Origin: Microbacterium testaceum StLB037
Lineage (GTDB): Bacteria; Actinomycetota; Actinomycetes; Actinomycetales; Microbacteriaceae
Direction: 5' to 3'
Length of the DNA stretch: 64,000 nucleotides
Assembly: GCF_000202635.1 (NCBI RefSeq)
Contig: NC_015125.1
Span: 1,984,001 to 2,048,000 of the forward strand
Part shown: piece by piece, positions 51,175-62,663 of the stretch
How positions within the stretch are numbered: position 1 is the first letter of the stretch
How the letters are laid out: every line of letters starts with the position of its first letter
The notes under the pieces: model-generated
Database searches by the model: none
Seen by the model: the letters and a program-made list of their open reading frames with translations, nothing else
What the model was told of the DNA's origin: nothing
Program-made: the position numbers and the translations under genes

Positions 51175-52505
51175 GCGCCGAGATCGACGCCTGGCTGGGC
51201 GTGCGGTTCGCGACCCTCGCGCACCCCTTCGCGGCCCCGGCCCCGACCGACCCGGTGGCTCCTGCCTCCCCGGGCGGGGAGTTCGGCCCGGCCCCGATCC
51301 AGCCGCCCGTCCCCGGTTTCCACCTGCCCGGCGGGCAGTCGGCGATCGACTGCCTGACCCTGAACGTCTGGGCACCTCGGGGCGTGGAGGCCGCTCCCGT
51401 GGCCGTGTGGCTGTTCGGCGGAGGCTTCGAGATGGGCACCGCCTCGACGCCGTACTTCGACGGCGCCTCTCTCGCCGCCGCCGCGCAGAGCGTGGTCGTG
51501 ACCCTGAACTACCGTGTCGGCGCGTTCGGCTTCGGCACCTTCGCTCAGCGCGGTGGAGAGCTCTCGGCCGCGCACGACCTCGGGCTGCAGGACGTCTGCG
51601 CCGCCCTGCGCTGGATCGACGCCGCGGCGCCCTCCTTCGGCGGGGATCCGGCGCGCGTGACGCTCATCGGGCAGAGCGCCGGGGCGTTCCTCGCCGCCGC
51701 TGCCGCGGTGGCACCGGGTGTCCCGCGGCCCCGGGCTCTCGCGTGCTTCTCGGGTGGCGCGTCGCGCGTCATCGCCGCGGACGACGCGGCGCGGTTCGGC
51801 GAGGCGATCCTCGACCGGCTCGACGCGCAGCACCTGATCGACCTCGACCCCGAGACGGTGCTCGCGGCCCAGGCTGCGGTCGCCCCGCGCGATCTGGGGG
51901 TGCGCAACGGCGTCCGGCCGGTCGGTTTCGGCGTCGCGATCGATGAGGGGACCCCGGATGCCGTCGTCCCCCGCCACCCCCTGGATGCCGTGCGCGCGGG
52001 CGCTCTGCGCGATACCTTCGTGCTCGCCGCCGCCGGCACCGACGAGATGGAGGGCTTCGGCCCGGGCTCGGTGCCGGATCTCGACGGACCGCTCGCGGAC
52101 GCGATCGAGTCTCTGACCGGTGACGCCCCGCGACGCGTGCTCGACGCGTACGGCGAGGGCGACGCGACCGCGACCTGGCGGCGTCTCCTCGGCGACTACA
52201 TCTACCGGCTGCCCGCCGCGCGTCTCGTCGCGACGCAGCACGCCGCGGGCGGAGGGGCCGCGTACCTCGAGGTCGGTCGCGAGGGCGATACCCCGGGCGG
52301 TCACGGCGCGGAGCTGGACGGGATCTTCGCGCGGGGCGATGATGCGCGCTCGCGCGCGGTGCAGGAGACCCTCGTGGCGCTCATCCGCGAGGGACGCCTC
52401 GACGGTGGGGAGCTCGGCGCCGCGCTCGTCGCGGGCACCGTGCCCGCGGCATCCCTCTCTCCCGACGATCTCGTGACGATCTGGCAGGGGGTCGACCGAC
52501 CATGA
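51171..52505 (+). CDS. Carboxylesterase family hydrolase
   Basis: The 444-residue type-B carboxylesterase-like protein has SAIDCLTLNVWAPRG, the oxyanion region WLFGGGFEMGTASTPYFDG, the nucleophile elbow TLIGQSAGAFLAAAA (Ser near residue 168) and a late GGHGAELDGIFARG with the likely His. No signal peptide, so it acts on imported substrate in the cytoplasm. It is coupled to the transporter and AtuA genes, which suggests that the imported compound is an ester. Confidence 0.9.
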   Translation: MSAEIDAWLGVRFATLAHPFAAPAPTDPVAPASPGGEFGPAPIQPPVPGFHLPGGQSAIDCLTLNVWAPRGVEAAPVAVWLFGGGFEMGTASTPYFDGASLAAAAQSVVVTLNYRVGAFGFGTFAQRGGELSAAHDLGLQDVCAALRWIDAAAPSFGGDPARVTLIGQSAGAFLAAAAAVAPGVPRPRALACFSGGASRVIAADDAARFGEAILDRLDAQHLIDLDPETVLAAQAAVAPRDLGVRNGVRPVGFGVAIDEGTPDAVVPRHPLDAVRAGALRDTFVLAAAGTDEMEGFGPGSVPDLDGPLADAIESLTGDAPRRVLDAYGEGDATATWRRLLGDYIYRLPAARLVATQHAAGGGAAYLEVGREGDTPGGHGAELDGIFARGDDARSRAVQETLVALIREGRLDGGELGAALVAGTVPAASLSPDDLVTIWQGVDRP

Positions 52506-53833
52506 GCACGTATCGCATCGGCGCCGGAAGCGGCTTCGCCGGCGACCGTTTCGAGCCGGCCGAGATCCTCGCCGCGCGCGGGGAGCTCGACGCCCTCGTG
52601 TTCGAGTGCCTCGCCGAGCGCACGATCGGCCTCGCCCAGCAGCGCGCCGCCACGTCGGCGGGCGCCGGCTTCGACCGCGTGTTCCTCGACCGGCTCGCCG
52701 GCGTGCTGCCGCACCTGGAACCGCGCACGCGGGTGCTGACGAACGCCGGCGCCGCCGACCCCGTCGGTCTCGCACGCGCCGTCGTCGACCTGCTCTCGGC
52801 GCACCCGCGAGGAGCGGGACGCCGGGTGGCCGCGGTCGTGGGCGACGATGTCACGGCGGTGATCCCGGCGGATGCCCGCATCACCGGCACCGACCTGACC
52901 ATCGGCGACCTGGGTGACCGTCTCGTCTCCGCGAACGCCTACATCGGCGCCGGGGCGGCGATGCGCGCCCTCGAGAACGGCGCGGACGTCGTGATCACCG
53001 GCCGCATGGGCGACGCGGCCCTCTTCGCCGCGCCGATCGCCGTGCACCACGGCTGGGACGACGCTTCTCCCGACCAGATGGCCGCCCCCACCCTCGTCGG
53101 GCACCTGCTCGAGTGCGCGGGGCAGCTCACCGGCGGGTACTTCGCCGACGGTGGACGCAAGGTCGTGCCGGGCCTGGCGACCCTCGGCTTCCCCTTCGCG
53201 GATGTCGCCGCCGACGGCGTCGCCGACTTCGGCAAGGCCGCGGGCACGGGCGGGCTCATCTCGCGCGCCACGGTGCTCGAGCAGCTGCTGTACGAGATCG
53301 ACGACCCGGGTCGCTACAAGACCCCGGATGCCACCCTCGACCTCGGCGACGTGCGCATCGACGAGGTGGGTTCCGACCGCGTGCGCGTGTCGGCCGCTTC
53401 CGCGCAGGGGAGGCCCGAGCAGCTCAAGGTGAGCGTCGGCGTCCGCGACGGGTTCCTCGCGGTGGGAAGCATCGCGTACGCGGGCCGGGGGGCGCGCGAG
53501 CGCGCCGAGTTGGCGCTGCAGATCGTGCGCGAGCGCTGGGAAGTGGTGCACGGACGCGATCCGGGCGAGGTCCGTGCCGACCTGCAGGGCTACAACTCCC
53601 TGCGGCCGTGGCACGAGCCGGCGGGAGAGCCGGCCGAGGTACGCGCACGGCTCTCGCTGCGCACCTTCGATCGCGCCGCCGCGGCTCTGCTGCACCGCGA
53701 GGTCGAAGCGCTGTACACGAACGGTCCCGCCGGCGGCGGCGGCGCCGACCTCAGCCTGAGAGAGACGGTGGGGATCGTGTCGACCTTCATCGACCGCGAA
53801 CGGGTCGACCCCCGAGTGGAGATGGTGTCATGA
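52502..53833 (+). CDS. AtuA/DUF1446 family protein (acyclic terpene utilisation type)
   Basis: The 443 residues match the DUF1446 part of AtuA: an IGAGSGFAGDRFEPAEILAA start, LDALVFECLAERTIGLAQQR, ANAYIGAGAAMRALENGADV and VVITGRMGDAALFAAPIAVH. ECAGQLTGGYFADGGRK follows. AtuA is needed for citronellol/geraniol degradation in Pseudomonas, but its reaction is unknown and the family is broader than terpenes. Coupled to the esterase and to the small AtuA-like partner. Confidence 0.88.
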   Translation: MSTYRIGAGSGFAGDRFEPAEILAARGELDALVFECLAERTIGLAQQRAATSAGAGFDRVFLDRLAGVLPHLEPRTRVLTNAGAADPVGLARAVVDLLSAHPRGAGRRVAAVVGDDVTAVIPADARITGTDLTIGDLGDRLVSANAYIGAGAAMRALENGADVVITGRMGDAALFAAPIAVHHGWDDASPDQMAAPTLVGHLLECAGQLTGGYFADGGRKVVPGLATLGFPFADVAADGVADFGKAAGTGGLISRATVLEQLLYEIDDPGRYKTPDATLDLGDVRIDEVGSDRVRVSAASAQGRPEQLKVSVGVRDGFLAVGSIAYAGRGARERAELALQIVRERWEVVHGRDPGEVRADLQGYNSLRPWHEPAGEPAEVRARLSLRTFDRAAAALLHREVEALYTNGPAGGGGADLSLRETVGIVSTFIDRERVDPRVEMVS

Positions 53834-54135
53834 CGACCCTCGGCGATCTCGCCCATGCCCGCGCGGGAGACAAGGGCGACACGTCGATCCTCGTCGTCGC
53901 GCCCTACGAGCTCGACGACTACGCCCGCGTGGATGACGTGCTGCGCGCCGAACGCGTCGCCGTGCACTTCGGGGTGGACGCGAGCCACGTCACGATTCAT
54001 CCGGTGCCGCGTCTCGGCGCGTTCACGGTGGTGGTGCGCGCGCGGCTCGACGGGGGCGTGACCCGCTCGCGTGCCGCGGATCCGCACGGCAAGACGCTGT
54101 CGGGTCACCTGCTCGACCTGGTCGTGGAGGGGTAG
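53830..54135 (+). CDS. AtuA-related small subunit
   Basis: The 101 residues correspond to the C-terminal domain that is fused to AtuA in some bacteria. They start LGDLAHARAGDKGDTSILVV, a conserved ARAGDKG(D/N) block. Here it is a separate gene overlapping the DUF1446 gene by four bases, probably a partner subunit. It is last in the operon; REP-like repeats follow. Confidence 0.87.
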   Translation: MTTLGDLAHARAGDKGDTSILVVAPYELDDYARVDDVLRAERVAVHFGVDASHVTIHPVPRLGAFTVVVRARLDGGVTRSRAADPHGKTLSGHLLDLVVEG

Positions 54136-54139
54136 TCCC

Positions 54140-54319
54140 GGTCCCTTCGACGGGCTCAGGGACCTGGGGCGGGGGTGGCTGAGCTTGTCGAAGCCTCCGG
54201 TCCCTTCGACGGGCTCAGGGACCTCGCGTGCGGTGGGGGTGGCTGAGCTTGTCGAAGCCTCCGGTCCCTTCGAAGGGCTCGGGGACCTGCGGTGGGGGTG
54301 GCTGAGCTCGTCGAAGCCG
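54140..54319. repeat. REP-like cluster, three forward and three inverted units
   Basis: Same family as at 44950: forward units at 54140-54164, 54199-54223 and 54263-54287 (the last diverged). Inverted GGTGGCTGAGCTTGTCGAAG-type units lie at 54174-54195, 54238-54259 and about 54298-54319. Again it lies exactly between two convergent genes. Confidence 0.9.
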
Positions 54320-54335
54320 CCGCGACCCCCGCGCG

Positions 54336-55178
54336 TCAGATCAGCCCGAGCTCCGCGAACGCGTTGTGCACCCCGTCGTCCAGCACCGACGTCGTGACCC
54401 GCCCGGCGAGCTTCTGCAACTCCGGTGCGGCGTTGCCCATCGCGACGGGGGTGCCGACGACCTCGAACATCTCGACGTCGTTCCAGCTGTCGCCGATGCC
54501 GATGGCATCCGTCGCCGACAGGCCCAGTTTCGCGAGCACCGCCGTGATCGCGGAGCCCTTGGTCACACCCGCCTGGCCGATCTCGCCGTTCGAGCCGCCC
54601 GGAAGCGGGATGGACCCCGGGATGACGTGGAAGCCGTCGCCGAGCTCGGCGGCCGCGTGCGCGACCGTGTCGATGGAGGGGCTCACGAAGACGGCCTTGG
54701 CCACCGCGTCGCGGTCGACCTCGGACACCGGACGCGGCTCCTTCCACAGGGGCTCCTCCGCGGTGAGACCCTCGGCCGCGAGCTGCGCGGCCCGCTCGGC
54801 GTGACGCTCGCGGCGGTACGCCGTCATCACCGGGCCCATGCCCTCGCTCGCGAAGACGCCGCCGTGCGTCTGCAGGAAGTAGTGGATGCCGTGGGCCTCG
54901 AAGTACCGCTCGAGCAGATCGACATCGGCTCGGGGCATCGGGCGCTCGACCAGCGTCTCGTCGCCACGCGTCGCGTACGCGCCGCCGTTGGTGATCGCGC
55001 CGTCGAATCCGATCGCGAGGACATCGGGGTGGACGTCGCCGGCGGACCGTCCGGTGCTCAGCCACACGAGGTGGCCGTTCGCGCGGGCCTGGCGGATCGC
55101 GGTCACGGTCGAGGGGGCGATCAGCGAGCCGTGCTCGAGGATCGTGCCGTCGACGTCGAGGAAGGCGATGCGGGTCAT
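54336..55178 (-). CDS. HAD-superfamily Cof-type sugar phosphatase
   Basis: The 280-residue HAD hydrolase has motif I IAFLDVDGTILEHG (nucleophile Asp), motif II in VWLSTGRS, a C2 cap and motif IV IGIGDSWNDVEMFEVVG. The Cof/YbjI group dephosphorylates sugar phosphates and related compounds. It is last in the beta-glucoside cluster, separated from the glucosidase by a hairpin, which suggests a role in clearing excess phosphosugars. GGAG ribosome site before the ATG. Confidence 0.9.
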   Translation of the reverse strand: MTRIAFLDVDGTILEHGSLIAPSTVTAIRQARANGHLVWLSTGRSAGDVHPDVLAIGFDGAITNGGAYATRGDETLVERPMPRADVDLLERYFEAHGIHYFLQTHGGVFASEGMGPVMTAYRRERHAERAAQLAAEGLTAEEPLWKEPRPVSEVDRDAVAKAVFVSPSIDTVAHAAAELGDGFHVIPGSIPLPGGSNGEIGQAGVTKGSAITAVLAKLGLSATDAIGIGDSWNDVEMFEVVGTPVAMGNAAPELQKLAGRVTTSVLDDGVHNAFAELGLI

Positions 55179-55196
55179 GGTGCACTCCAAGGGGAA

Positions 55197-55225
55197 CGGC
55201 CCCGGGTCGCGAGGACCCGGGGCCG
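55197..55225 (-). terminator. Hairpin between the phospho-glucosidase and HAD genes
   Basis: A perfect 12-base stem (CGGCCCCGGGTC / GACCCGGGGCCG) with loop GCGAG. It lies after the glucosidase stop and before the HAD start, with no T-run, so it may be a leaky terminator or an mRNA stabiliser. Confidence 0.8.
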
Positions 55226-55240
55226 AGCCGGTCAGGGGGA

Positions 55241-58659
<3,419 letters not shown>

Positions 58660-58666
<7 letters not shown>

Positions 58667-58689
58667 GCCCGCTCGCGCGGTAACAATCC
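58660..58689 (-). promoter_or_regulatory. RAT (ribonucleic antiterminator) of the bglF operon
   Basis: A 30-base sequence starting GGATTGTTACCGCGCGAGCG and ending GGCAAGACCT matches the BglG/LicT RAT consensus (GGATTGTTACTGC...GGCAAAACCT). When bound by active LicT it prevents the overlapping terminator from forming. Confidence 0.95.
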
Positions 58690-58727
58690 AGAAAATCGTC
58701 GGCAGGTTCTGACGCCTGCGACGGCGA

Positions 58728-59636
58728 CTATAGCACCGGTGCGTCGGGCCCGCCAGTGCCGTCGGGGCGACCCAGGCTCGTCGCCAGCCGCTCGACGTGC
58801 ACCGTGAGGTAGAGCACCTCCTCGTCGGTCAGGGTCGACCCGGTCGCCGCGAGCACGTAGCCCTTCACGCTCTCGGCGATGCCGAAGGCGCGGGGGTAAC
58901 GGTGCTTGGCGAACTCGAAGAACGACGAGTCGCCGCTGGTCAGCATCGCGCGGTTGACGAGCCGCTGCAGGAGGAACCGCACGTGCAGGATGAACCGCGC
59001 GTAGTCGGGACTCTCGGTGTCGAGAGCGACGCCGAGGCCCGTCTCGACGGTGCGCACCACGTGCTGCACGCGGCGGAACAAGAGTGCGGCGGTGCCGTTC
59101 GGCTCGTCGCGCGTGGCGTTGAGCAGGTGCATCGTGAGGAACACGCCCTCCTCGGGCGGAAGCTCACGATCGAGGGATGCCGCGATCGAGGCCGCCATGC
59201 GCTCCGCGGCGCGCGATTCGTCGGGGTGGAGGATCCGCAGCTCGGGCATCGAGGTCCCGGGGATGCGGATGCCCTGGTCGAGGCGTTCGACGACGTAGTT
59301 CACGTGGTCGATCACGGCGAGCGGCAGGCGGCGGCCGAGGTCGCGCCCGAGGTCGCGCTCGGCCTGGTCGACGGCGTGCAGGACCGCCTGCACCAGCGCG
59401 TAGGGAGCGTCGGTGAGGAGCTTCTGCGCGTGCGCGGTGTCGCTGCCCTGCTCGAGCACGAACGTCTTCTCGACCTTCGCCGGATCGACGTGGCCCTCGT
59501 GCTTCAGCTGGAAGCCGATGCCGCGCCCCATGAGCACGCGCTCGCGGCCGTCGGCGTCGATCGCCACGACGACGTTGTTGTTCAGCAGCTTCTGCACGCC
59601 GCCGGGCGGGAGGGAGACGTCACCGGCACCGGGCAT
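58728..59636 (-). CDS. licT: BglG/LicT-family transcription antiterminator
   Basis: The 302 residues have an N-terminal RNA-binding CAT domain (KLLNNNVVVAIDADGRERVL, MGRGIGF). Two PRD domains follow (about 75-170 and 180-290) with conserved His positions, for example in VIDHVNYVVERLDQGI. PTS-dependent phosphorylation on the PRDs controls its RNA binding. It acts on the RAT 40 bases downstream of its own gene. TAAACT stands seven bases before the ATG. Confidence 0.94.
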   Translation of the reverse strand: MPGAGDVSLPPGGVQKLLNNNVVVAIDADGRERVLMGRGIGFQLKHEGHVDPAKVEKTFVLEQGSDTAHAQKLLTDAPYALVQAVLHAVDQAERDLGRDLGRRLPLAVIDHVNYVVERLDQGIRIPGTSMPELRILHPDESRAAERMAASIAASLDRELPPEEGVFLTMHLLNATRDEPNGTAALLFRRVQHVVRTVETGLGVALDTESPDYARFILHVRFLLQRLVNRAMLTSGDSSFFEFAKHRYPRAFGIAESVKGYVLAATGSTLTDEEVLYLTVHVERLATSLGRPDGTGGPDAPVL

Positions 59637-59643
59637 GGGATGC

Positions 59644-59649
59644 AGTTTA
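59644..59649 (-). promoter_or_regulatory. Leaderless -10 box of licT
   Basis: TAAACT, seven bases (GCATCCC), then ATG. Confidence 0.55.
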
Positions 59650-59700
59650 GGGCGGTGCGAGCGGGAGGGGTGCGGGGCCTATGACTGTGCAGCGCACACT

Positions 59701-60891
59701 TCACACGTCGAACCACCCCAGGAGCTTGTCTCGACGCCGGCGGCGACGCTCCGACCGCTCATCGCGCTGCCGCTGCGCCACCAGCGCCTGCGTGGCACGC
59801 AGGCGCTCTGCGGATCGGTTTCGCTGGCGAACGATCTTGAGATAGCTGATCGTCGCCCAGTGATTGGTTCCCCTCCGACGCCACAGGACGGTCACGATGA
59901 GTGCCGCGGATCCGCCGACGTACACCCCCGCGTATGCCCATCGGATGTCGAAGTCGACGCGGCTGTACTGGACCAGGAGTGCGGTGGTCAGAATAACAAC
60001 CGAGCCGACGGCGAGACCGATGAGGATGGTGCACAATGCAAGACACCAGGGCGTGGGCGTGCGCCGATACGCCGGACGATCGAGTCGCCACAGCCACCCT
60101 CGTGGTTGGTTCCAGACCACTCGAATCGCGCCCACTGCGGCTGCCGACACCGCCCAGAACGTCCAGAACATCACCACCGCGATAGCCGCTTCTCTCGGCT
60201 TCGGATGTGCTCCGTGATAGAGCACGACGACGAGTCCACACGTCGCCGTCATCCATGCCAGAGCCACCGGCCCCCAAGCGGCCCATCGGGCCCTCGCCAG
60301 TGACGCGCTTTTGTTGTTGACGCGAGGGCTAATCTCCTGCAGTTCTCGATCCAACCTGGCGAGAGTGACTTGGATTACGGAGATCTGGAATTCCGGCGCC
60401 ACGCGTCGGAACCGACCCGCGAAGAGAGCCGCCCCGATGGTGAGCGGGCCAGCGACGAACACGACGCCCCAGAGCTGACTGCGCAGCGACGGGTCGTCCA
60501 CTGCCCCGGGGAGAACAACAGCGATGAACGCGCTGAAAATCCAGAGCGCTGCTCCCACTCCTATCGACTGTGCGGCCAAAGTCAGGGCTGATCCGAGGAT
60601 GGCGTCGCGACCGACCGACGAGTTCGAGAGAGCAGCAAGGGCTCCCGCGCTGGTGACGAGAAGAGGAGCAGACCAGGGGATGTGTCCGCTGCTGCTCGCG
60701 CCCCATTCCGCCACGACGTGCGGCCATTGCCCGGCCCCGTCGGGGGAGGCGAACTGCACGGCGAGCATGCACATTGAGTAGAGGCCGACGGCGCCGAAGA
60801 TGAGCGGGACGAGGAGGCTGGTTCTCAGATCCGTGGCGTCGGACCTGGCGTCGTGAAGAGTTGACCTGGCCGGCCCCGAATCGTGGTGCAT
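59701..60891 (-). CDS. Multi-pass membrane protein of unknown function
   Basis: The 396 residues have about eight hydrophobic segments, for example LLVPLIFGAVGLYSMCMLAV and GVGAALWIFSAFIAVVLPGA. A central soluble helix carries VIQVTLARLDRELQEI, and the tail is Arg-rich (RDERSERRRRRRD). No family recognised. AAGGA lies before the ATG. G+C is visibly lower than in the core genes, as in the adjacent hipBA pair, which hints at recent acquisition. Confidence 0.7.
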   Translation of the reverse strand: MHHDSGPARSTLHDARSDATDLRTSLLVPLIFGAVGLYSMCMLAVQFASPDGAGQWPHVVAEWGASSSGHIPWSAPLLVTSAGALAALSNSSVGRDAILGSALTLAAQSIGVGAALWIFSAFIAVVLPGAVDDPSLRSQLWGVVFVAGPLTIGAALFAGRFRRVAPEFQISVIQVTLARLDRELQEISPRVNNKSASLARARWAAWGPVALAWMTATCGLVVVLYHGAHPKPREAAIAVVMFWTFWAVSAAAVGAIRVVWNQPRGWLWRLDRPAYRRTPTPWCLALCTILIGLAVGSVVILTTALLVQYSRVDFDIRWAYAGVYVGGSAALIVTVLWRRRGTNHWATISYLKIVRQRNRSAERLRATQALVAQRQRDERSERRRRRRDKLLGWFDV

Positions 60892-60970
60892 GAGGACATC
60901 CTTGTAGGCCCATGATGAGACGCTCCGACGCCCGCGGATCGGGGCGAGCGGGTGAATGCCTCCTGCGTGT

Positions 60971-62218
60971 CTATGAGGCGATCGACGAACCGGCGACGCG
61001 CGCCACCGCTCTCAGCCGCGCATCGATCGACTCGCCCATCATCGCGATCTCGCGGCCCGCGATACCGTTCGTTCGAGCTCGCTCCCGCCAGTTCTCCAGT
61101 GCGTGCATGACGGATGCCATCCGCCCGCGCGCGGAAACGGGATCGAGGTCGCACTCCTCTGCGAGGGCGATGAGCGCCTCCGCCTCGTCCGGCGCGGTAT
61201 CCGCTCCCGTGATCGACGTCGAGCGGGGGCGATCCGCGTCCGGCTGCGGATTCACGTCGAACGCCGGGCTGAGCGCCCATCCACCTCTTTCCGCGAGAAA
61301 TCCGTGATTGCGGAGGTGATCGTCGGTATTGCCCAGCACGACACTCGCCACGACGCGATCGAACAGCTCGCGGAGGTCGCGTCGCGGCGAGGTCGACAGG
61401 TCGCGGACGGCCAGCGCGACGTCGGCATAGTCGCGGTGGTCGCCGTCACGAGCGCCGACGGCGGTCATGGCGCTGATGTAACCGATGCGCTCACTCCCCA
61501 CGCGATCGAATCGCCGCAGCAGAAGGACGCTGCGGTCGCCTACCTTCGTCAACGTGCGCTGCGGTGTGCGGATCCCCGCTGACTCGAGGAGATCCAACGC
61601 GGTCGCCTCCCACCCCATGACGTCCCATTGGTCGCTGGCGTGCGGGAACTTCGCAATGGCGAGATCGCCGTTCCCCAGCCGGACGGAGGCCTTCGGCCGG
61701 GCCCCTCCCAGGCCGGTCGTTCCTGTGTCGAGGAGCTGTTTGATGGCCTCGGCGGACTCGTCGCCTGCCGACAGGTCGTCGGCTGCGCGCAGGAGTCGGG
61801 GGAGCGACACGAGCGGGGGAACGTGAGCGTCGTCGCCGAGGAAGGCGCTCGTCCCCGATAGCCGAAAACGCAGAGCACCCTGGCGAGTGTCGTCACTGAC
61901 GCCCAGCAGGAAGTCCAGATCGTCCATGCGGCGGGGCGCGCGCTGCTCCTCCCGTGCGCGAACGCGCTCGGCCTTCTCGATGAGGTTCCGCCCCCACCTG
62001 TCTGGAGCGCTGTCGGCGAACGCCCGCACCAGCCCGGGCGCGTGCTGACTGCCGGACACGAGGGGAAGACCCGGGTCGATACGCGCCCCGCCGCCAGTGA
62101 GATAGACGGTGTCGTAAACGAACGTCGTCGATACCTCGCCGCGGCTTCGTGTGATGTACGCCTGACCGACCTTTCGCGGGGTGCCGCCTTCGTCGACGAA
62201 GACGTCGAGACTCGTCAT
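60971..62218 (-). CDS. hipA: HipA-family serine/threonine kinase toxin
   Basis: The 415 residues have the HipA N-terminal domain with ARIDPGLPLVSGSQHAPG and the kinase part: GLGGARPKASVRL (P-loop-like), LAIAKFPHAS, LLLRRFDRVGSERIGYISAM, VLGNTDDHLRNHGFL (catalytic Asp) and LSPAFDVNPQPD (metal-binding DFD-type). HipA kinases inactivate aminoacyl-tRNA synthetases in known cases; the target here is unknown. Overlaps hipB by four bases (ATGA). Confidence 0.93.
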   Translation of the reverse strand: MTSLDVFVDEGGTPRKVGQAYITRSRGEVSTTFVYDTVYLTGGGARIDPGLPLVSGSQHAPGLVRAFADSAPDRWGRNLIEKAERVRAREEQRAPRRMDDLDFLLGVSDDTRQGALRFRLSGTSAFLGDDAHVPPLVSLPRLLRAADDLSAGDESAEAIKQLLDTGTTGLGGARPKASVRLGNGDLAIAKFPHASDQWDVMGWEATALDLLESAGIRTPQRTLTKVGDRSVLLLRRFDRVGSERIGYISAMTAVGARDGDHRDYADVALAVRDLSTSPRRDLRELFDRVVASVVLGNTDDHLRNHGFLAERGGWALSPAFDVNPQPDADRPRSTSITGADTAPDEAEALIALAEECDLDPVSARGRMASVMHALENWRERARTNGIAGREIAMMGESIDARLRAVARVAGSSIAS

Positions 62219-62502
62219 CGAGCGCGCTTCTTCGTGAGGTCGCCAGCGCGCAGACGACCGATGTCGCTCGCCAGGGGATCGGCGGCGTCCACGACCTGAT
62301 CCAGGATGCCGAGTGCACGGAGGACCTGCGCGACACTGCGGAAGTTCACCCCGGCGTCGCCGGTTTCGATCTTTCGAAGCGTGTCGCGCGTGATGTCGGC
62401 ACGCTCTGCCACCTGTTGGGCGGTCAGCCCGAGGATCATGCGCCATCCGCGCACGTGCGCGCCGAATTCGCGTAGTTCGTGATCGATCCGATAGCCGCTC
62501 AT
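62215..62502 (-). CDS. hipB: HipB-type HTH antitoxin
   Basis: The 95-residue Xre-family DNA-binding protein has the helix-turn-helix LGLTAQQVAERADITRDTLR and a C-terminal helical part (LASDIGRLRAGDLTKKRAR). The ATG at 62502 is chosen because AGGAG lies six bases upstream; the longer frame would run through the operator. It binds HipA and probably represses the operon at the palindrome upstream. Confidence 0.93.
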   Translation of the reverse strand: MSGYRIDHELREFGAHVRGWRMILGLTAQQVAERADITRDTLRKIETGDAGVNFRSVAQVLRALGILDQVVDAADPLASDIGRLRAGDLTKKRAR

Positions 62503-62520
62503 TGATCTCCTATGACGACG

Positions 62521-62526
62521 ATAATA
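62521..62526 (-). promoter_or_regulatory. -10 box of the hipBA operon
   Basis: TATTAT, 18 bases before the hipB ATG, in an AT-rich patch. Confidence 0.65.
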
Positions 62527-62527
62527 T

Positions 62528-62546
62528 CCATAAAGCGGCTTTATGG
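62528..62546. promoter_or_regulatory. Palindromic operator of hipBA
   Basis: CCATAAAGC-G-GCTTTATGG, a perfect 9-base inverted repeat with one central base. It touches the -10 box and covers the spacer, as expected for autorepression. It is not the E. coli HipB site (TATCC-N8-GGATA). Confidence 0.8.
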
Positions 62547-62650
62547 CTATAAAAGCTGCCACAGGACACTCCGCGTTCGACGTCGTGCCTCGCTCTCCGC
62601 CGCAATGCCGAGGCTCTCCCGCGCCCAGCCGCAGCGCAGGCGCGCCCCGG

Positions 62651-62656
62651 TACCCT
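62651..62656 (+). promoter_or_regulatory. Leaderless -10 box of rlmN
   Basis: TACCCT, seven bases (GGAAACC), then ATG. Confidence 0.6.
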
Positions 62657-62663
62657 GGAAACC

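Noticed and set aside
62521..62550. E. coli-type HipB operator (TATCC-N8-GGATA)
   Set aside because: Only one half-site matches; the perfect CCATAAAGC palindrome is the better candidate.
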